A stretch of 64,000 nucleotides of DNA, taken from assembly GCF_006716315.1 (NCBI RefSeq), contig NZ_VFOV01000001.1, positions 2,682,501 to 2,746,500 on the forward strand. Reading direction: 5' to 3'. Below, in pieces: positions 59,489 to 64,000 of the stretch. Position numbers and translations under genes: made by a program. The DNA is from Nocardioides albertanoniae (GTDB lineage: Bacteria > Actinomycetota > Actinomycetes > Propionibacteriales > Nocardioidaceae). Below the pieces are notes generated by a model. The model was not told where the DNA came from. It searched no databases and saw only the letters and a list, made by a program, of their open reading frames with translations. Position 1 is the stretch's first letter. Each line of letters starts with the position of its first letter.

Positions 59489-60663
59489 GTCGTCGCCTCC
59501 TCTGCTGCGTCGAGAATGGCCGGCCAGGCAGCCAGGAGCTGCTCGGCGTCGGCCTCGGTGAGCACGAGCGGCGGCACGATCCGGATCCTCTCGGGGGTCG
59601 GGTTGTTGAGGATGAAGCCCGCCTCGAGCGCCGCGGCGGCGACCTTGGCGGAGTCGATGCCGTCGAGGACGACGCCGAGGAAGAAGCCTTCGCCGTCGAC
59701 ACCGGTCACTCGCGGGTCGGCGGCGAGGCCGTCGCGCAGCTTCTGGCCGAGCACGGTCGCGTGCTCGAGGAGCCCCTCGGACTCGATGGTGTCGACCACC
59801 GCGAGACCGGCGGCACAGGCCACCGGGTTGCCACCGAAGGTGGTGCCGTGGTTGCCGGGCTCGAAGAGCGTCGCCGCCCGCCCGATGCCGATGCAGGCGC
59901 CGATCGGGAAGCCGCCGCCCAGCCCCTTGGCGAGGGTGACGATGTCGGCGGTGATCCCGGCGGTCTCGTGGGCGAACCAACGACCGGTCCGCCCGATGCC
60001 GGACTGCACCTCGTCGAGCCACAACAGCGCGCCGTGCTCGTCGGCGATGCCGCGCGCGGCGGCCAGGTAGCCGGCCGGCGGGACGATGACGCCGGCCTCA
60101 CCTTGGATCGGCTCCATCACGATGGCGGCCGTCTGGTCGCTCACCGCGGCCGCCAGCGCGTCCGCGTCACCGTAGGGCACCCAGGTGACGTCTCCCGGGA
60201 GCGGTTCGAAGGGCGCCCGGTAGGCCTCCTTGGCGGTCAGCGCCAGCGCGCCCATCGAGCGGCCGTGGAAGGCGCCCTCGACGGCGACGATCTGCGTGCG
60301 CCCGGTGCGGCGGGTGAGCTTGATCGCGGCCTCGTTGGCCTCGGTGCCGGAGTTGGCGAAGAAGACCTTGCCGGTCTCACCGCCGGGCACCCGGGCGAGC
60401 AGCGCCTCGGCGAGCTCGACCTGCGGCTGGGAGGTGAAGAAGTTGGAGATGTGGCCCAGCGACTCCAGCTGGGAGGTCACCGCCGAGACCAGCGCCGGGT
60501 GGGCGTGGCCGAGAGAGTTGACGGCGATCCCGGCGAGGAGGTCGACGTACTCCTTGCCGTTCTCGTCCCATACGTGGGCGCCTTCGCCTCGGGTGAGCAC
60601 CAGCTTGGGGGCGCCGAAGGTGTTCATCAGCGAGGCGGCGTAGCGCGCTGCGACGGTGGTCAT
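59485..60663 (-). CDS. argD: acetylornithine aminotransferase
   Basis: A 392-residue class III aminotransferase. The PLP lysine is in [20 protein letters not shown] (near 247), with [20 protein letters not shown] upstream and [19 protein letters not shown] for cofactor binding. It converts N-acetylglutamate semialdehyde to N-acetylornithine with glutamate. It overlaps argB and argF by 4 bp at each end. Confidence 0.95.
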   Translation of the reverse strand: MTTVAARYAASLMNTFGAPKLVLTRGEGAHVWDENGKEYVDLLAGIAVNSLGHAHPALVSAVTSQLESLGHISNFFTSQPQVELAEALLARVPGGETGKVFFANSGTEANEAAIKLTRRTGRTQIVAVEGAFHGRSMGALALTAKEAYRAPFEPLPGDVTWVPYGDADALAAAVSDQTAAIVMEPIQGEAGVIVPPAGYLAAARGIADEHGALLWLDEVQSGIGRTGRWFAHETAGITADIVTLAKGLGGGFPIGACIGIGRAATLFEPGNHGTTFGGNPVACAAGLAVVDTIESEGLLEHATVLGQKLRDGLAADPRVTGVDGEGFFLGVVLDGIDSAKVAAAALEAGFILNNPTPERIRIVPPLVLTEADAEQLLAAWPAILDAAEEATT

Positions 60664-61604
60664 TGGCCCAGCTCCCTTGCTTTGCGGGTCTTGGTGGTGA
60701 CGCCGGGGAGCACCTGGGTGCCGACTCCCTCGGCGGTGAACAGCTCGAGCAGCACAGCGTGCGGGTTGCGCCCGTCGACGACGGTCGCGCGGGGCACCCC
60801 GCCCTTGACCGCAGCCAGGCAGGAGCCCATCTTCGGGATCATGCCGCTGGCCAGCTCGGGCAGGATGCTCTCGAGGGCCTCCGGGCTGATCTCGCCGATG
60901 ACCTCCTCCGGGTCGGGCCAGTCGAGGTAGAGCCCCTCGACATCGGTGAGCACCAGCAGCTTCTCGGCCTTCAGCGCGACCGCGAGCGATGAGGCGGCCA
61001 TGTCGGCATTGACGTTGTAGATCGCACCGTCGGCATCGGGGGCGATGCTGGAGACGACCGGGATCCGGCCGGCCTCGATCAGGTCGAGGACCGAGGAGGG
61101 CCGCACGTCGACGACCTCGCCGACCTGCCCGAGGTCGACCTCCTCACCATCGACGATCGTGCTCGCCGGCTCGGCGGTGAAGAGTCCGGCATCCTCGCCG
61201 GAGCAACCCACGGCCAGCGGTCCGTGCTCGTTGATCAGGCCGACGAGCTCGCGCTGCACCTGGCCGACCAGCACCATGCGGACGACCTCCATCGCCTCGG
61301 GCGTGGTCACCCGCAGGCCACCCCGGAACTCCGACTCGATGCCGAGCCGGTCGAGCATGCTCGAGATCTGCGGGCCACCGCCGTGCACGACCACCGGCTT
61401 GAAGCCGGCGAACCGCATGAACGCGATGTCTTCGGCGAAGGCACGCTTGAGCTTGTCGTCGGTCATGGCGTTGCCGCCGTACTTCACCACGACGATCTTG
61501 CCGTGGTATTCCTTCAGCCACGGCAGCGCACCGGCGAGCGTGCGGGCCTTGGCGGGGTCGGGTCTGCCGGGCTCGTGCGCCACGGTCTCGAGATCCAGGT
61601 TCAC
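60660..61604 (-). CDS. argB: acetylglutamate kinase
   Basis: A 314-residue kinase from the GTG at 61604; GGAGG lies 6 nt upstream in repeat copy 3. Features: the nucleotide motif [20 protein letters not shown] (about 38-57), the substrate motif [18 protein letters not shown], and [20 protein letters not shown], followed by [17 protein letters not shown]. It phosphorylates N-acetylglutamate and is commonly feedback-inhibited by arginine. In most actinobacteria argJ precedes it; here the repeat and argC do. Confidence 0.95.
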   Translation of the reverse strand: MNLDLETVAHEPGRPDPAKARTLAGALPWLKEYHGKIVVVKYGGNAMTDDKLKRAFAEDIAFMRFAGFKPVVVHGGGPQISSMLDRLGIESEFRGGLRVTTPEAMEVVRMVLVGQVQRELVGLINEHGPLAVGCSGEDAGLFTAEPASTIVDGEEVDLGQVGEVVDVRPSSVLDLIEAGRIPVVSSIAPDADGAIYNVNADMAASSLAVALKAEKLLVLTDVEGLYLDWPDPEEVIGEISPEALESILPELASGMIPKMGSCLAAVKGGVPRATVVDGRNPHAVLLELFTAEGVGTQVLPGVTTKTRKARELGQ

Positions 61605-61610
61605 GCCGCC

Positions 61611-61683
61611 GCCTCCGTAGCGCAAGCGCCAATGTACGGACGCGGCGACATGATGATCTCGATGTTCACTCGCTGGCGCTCGC

Positions 61684-61686
<3 letters not shown>
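61611..61686 (-). repeat. dispersed ~75-bp SD-bearing repeat, copy 3 (argC-argB)
   Basis: On the reverse strand it begins at the argC stop (TGAGCGAGCGCCAGCGAGTG) and ends GGCGCTTGCGCTACGGAGG, supplying the Shine-Dalgarno of argB. It fills the whole gap where argJ stands in related operons. Confidence 0.85.

Positions 61687-64000
<2,314 letters not shown>

Noticed and set aside
58565..60022. A 485-residue fused argD-argF frame
   Set aside because: The N-terminal part is an argD shadow in another frame; the GTG at 59488 gives a normal ornithine carbamoyltransferase length and a GTGA overlap.

Overview
The window comes from a high-GC actinobacterium, most likely a member of the Nocardioidaceae (Nocardioides-like). 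The evidence is the GC-rich third codon positions with long antisense open frames, frequent GTG starts, and a core gene order from about 23.7 to 52.6 kb that follows the known Mycobacterium tuberculosis Rv1692-Rv1713 order (HAD phosphatase, small protein, tlyA, nadK, recN, steA/mctB, pyrG, nudix, xerD, parA, scpA, scpB, rluB, cmk, der). The genus is an inference.

Layout. (1) 1-1.5 kb: an ArsR/AHSA1 pair and an alpha/beta hydrolase. (2) 1.6-18.7 kb: an apparent 17.1-kb genomic island at tRNA-Pro(GGG). The intact tRNA is at 18701-18774. A 35-bp copy of its 3' end, with a terminator-like hairpin behind it, lies at 1613-1647. The island carries a 13-gene acyl-CoA catabolic block read leftward (two CaiB-type CoA-transferases, an acyl-CoA ligase, two acyl-CoA dehydrogenases, two crotonase-fold enzymes of which one is MenB/BadI-like, three 3-hydroxyacyl-CoA dehydrogenases, an SDR, a MaoC hydratase and a zinc-free quinone oxidoreductase), an MHS-type transporter and a divergent GntR/FadR regulator. 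Its tRNA-proximal end holds debris: a broken NhaC antiporter gene, an IS3-family transposase tail and the last codons of a tyrosine integrase. A BadI-like hydrolase and no thiolase suggest hydrolytic opening of an alicyclic ring after beta-oxidation-like steps. (3) 18.9-21.7 kb: a gluconate module (regulator, kinase, permease). (4) 21.7-23.7 kb: a hypothetical protein, a VOC protein and a MarR regulator. (5) 23.7-27.6 kb: der, plsC, cmk, tyrA. (6) 27.7-31.4 kb: an accessory patch with a VOC/AraC pair, a DUF222-HNH gene bracketed by inverted ~133-bp repeats, and another VOC protein. (7) 31.4-39.2 kb: rluB, scpB, scpA, an RHH-like protein, parA, a 48-aa ORF, a DUF3516-type helicase and xerD. (8) 39.3-52.6 kb: ald, nudix, pepN, pyrG, a SteA-MctB fusion, recN, nadK, tlyA, a small protein and a HAD phosphatase. 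(9) 52.7-55.1 kb: DUF1015 protein, SSB-like protein and 3-methyladenine glycosylase. (10) 55.1-62.7 kb: the arginine operon argC-B-D-F-R-G-H, from which argJ is missing. (11) 62.8-64 kb: a maleylpyruvate-isomerase-family protein and the start of a LOG-family gene.

The main novelty candidates are the tRNA-Pro catabolic island, a dispersed ~75-bp repeat that supplies the Shine-Dalgarno sequence of nadK, argR and argB (one copy sits where argJ would be expected), the inverted repeats around the HNH gene, two inverted tandem-repeat arrays (21-bp and 31-bp units), the SteA-MctB fusion, and an ornithine carbamoyltransferase with an altered carbamoyl-phosphate motif. All family names were assigned by reading the sequence and from memory of the families; no database search was run.
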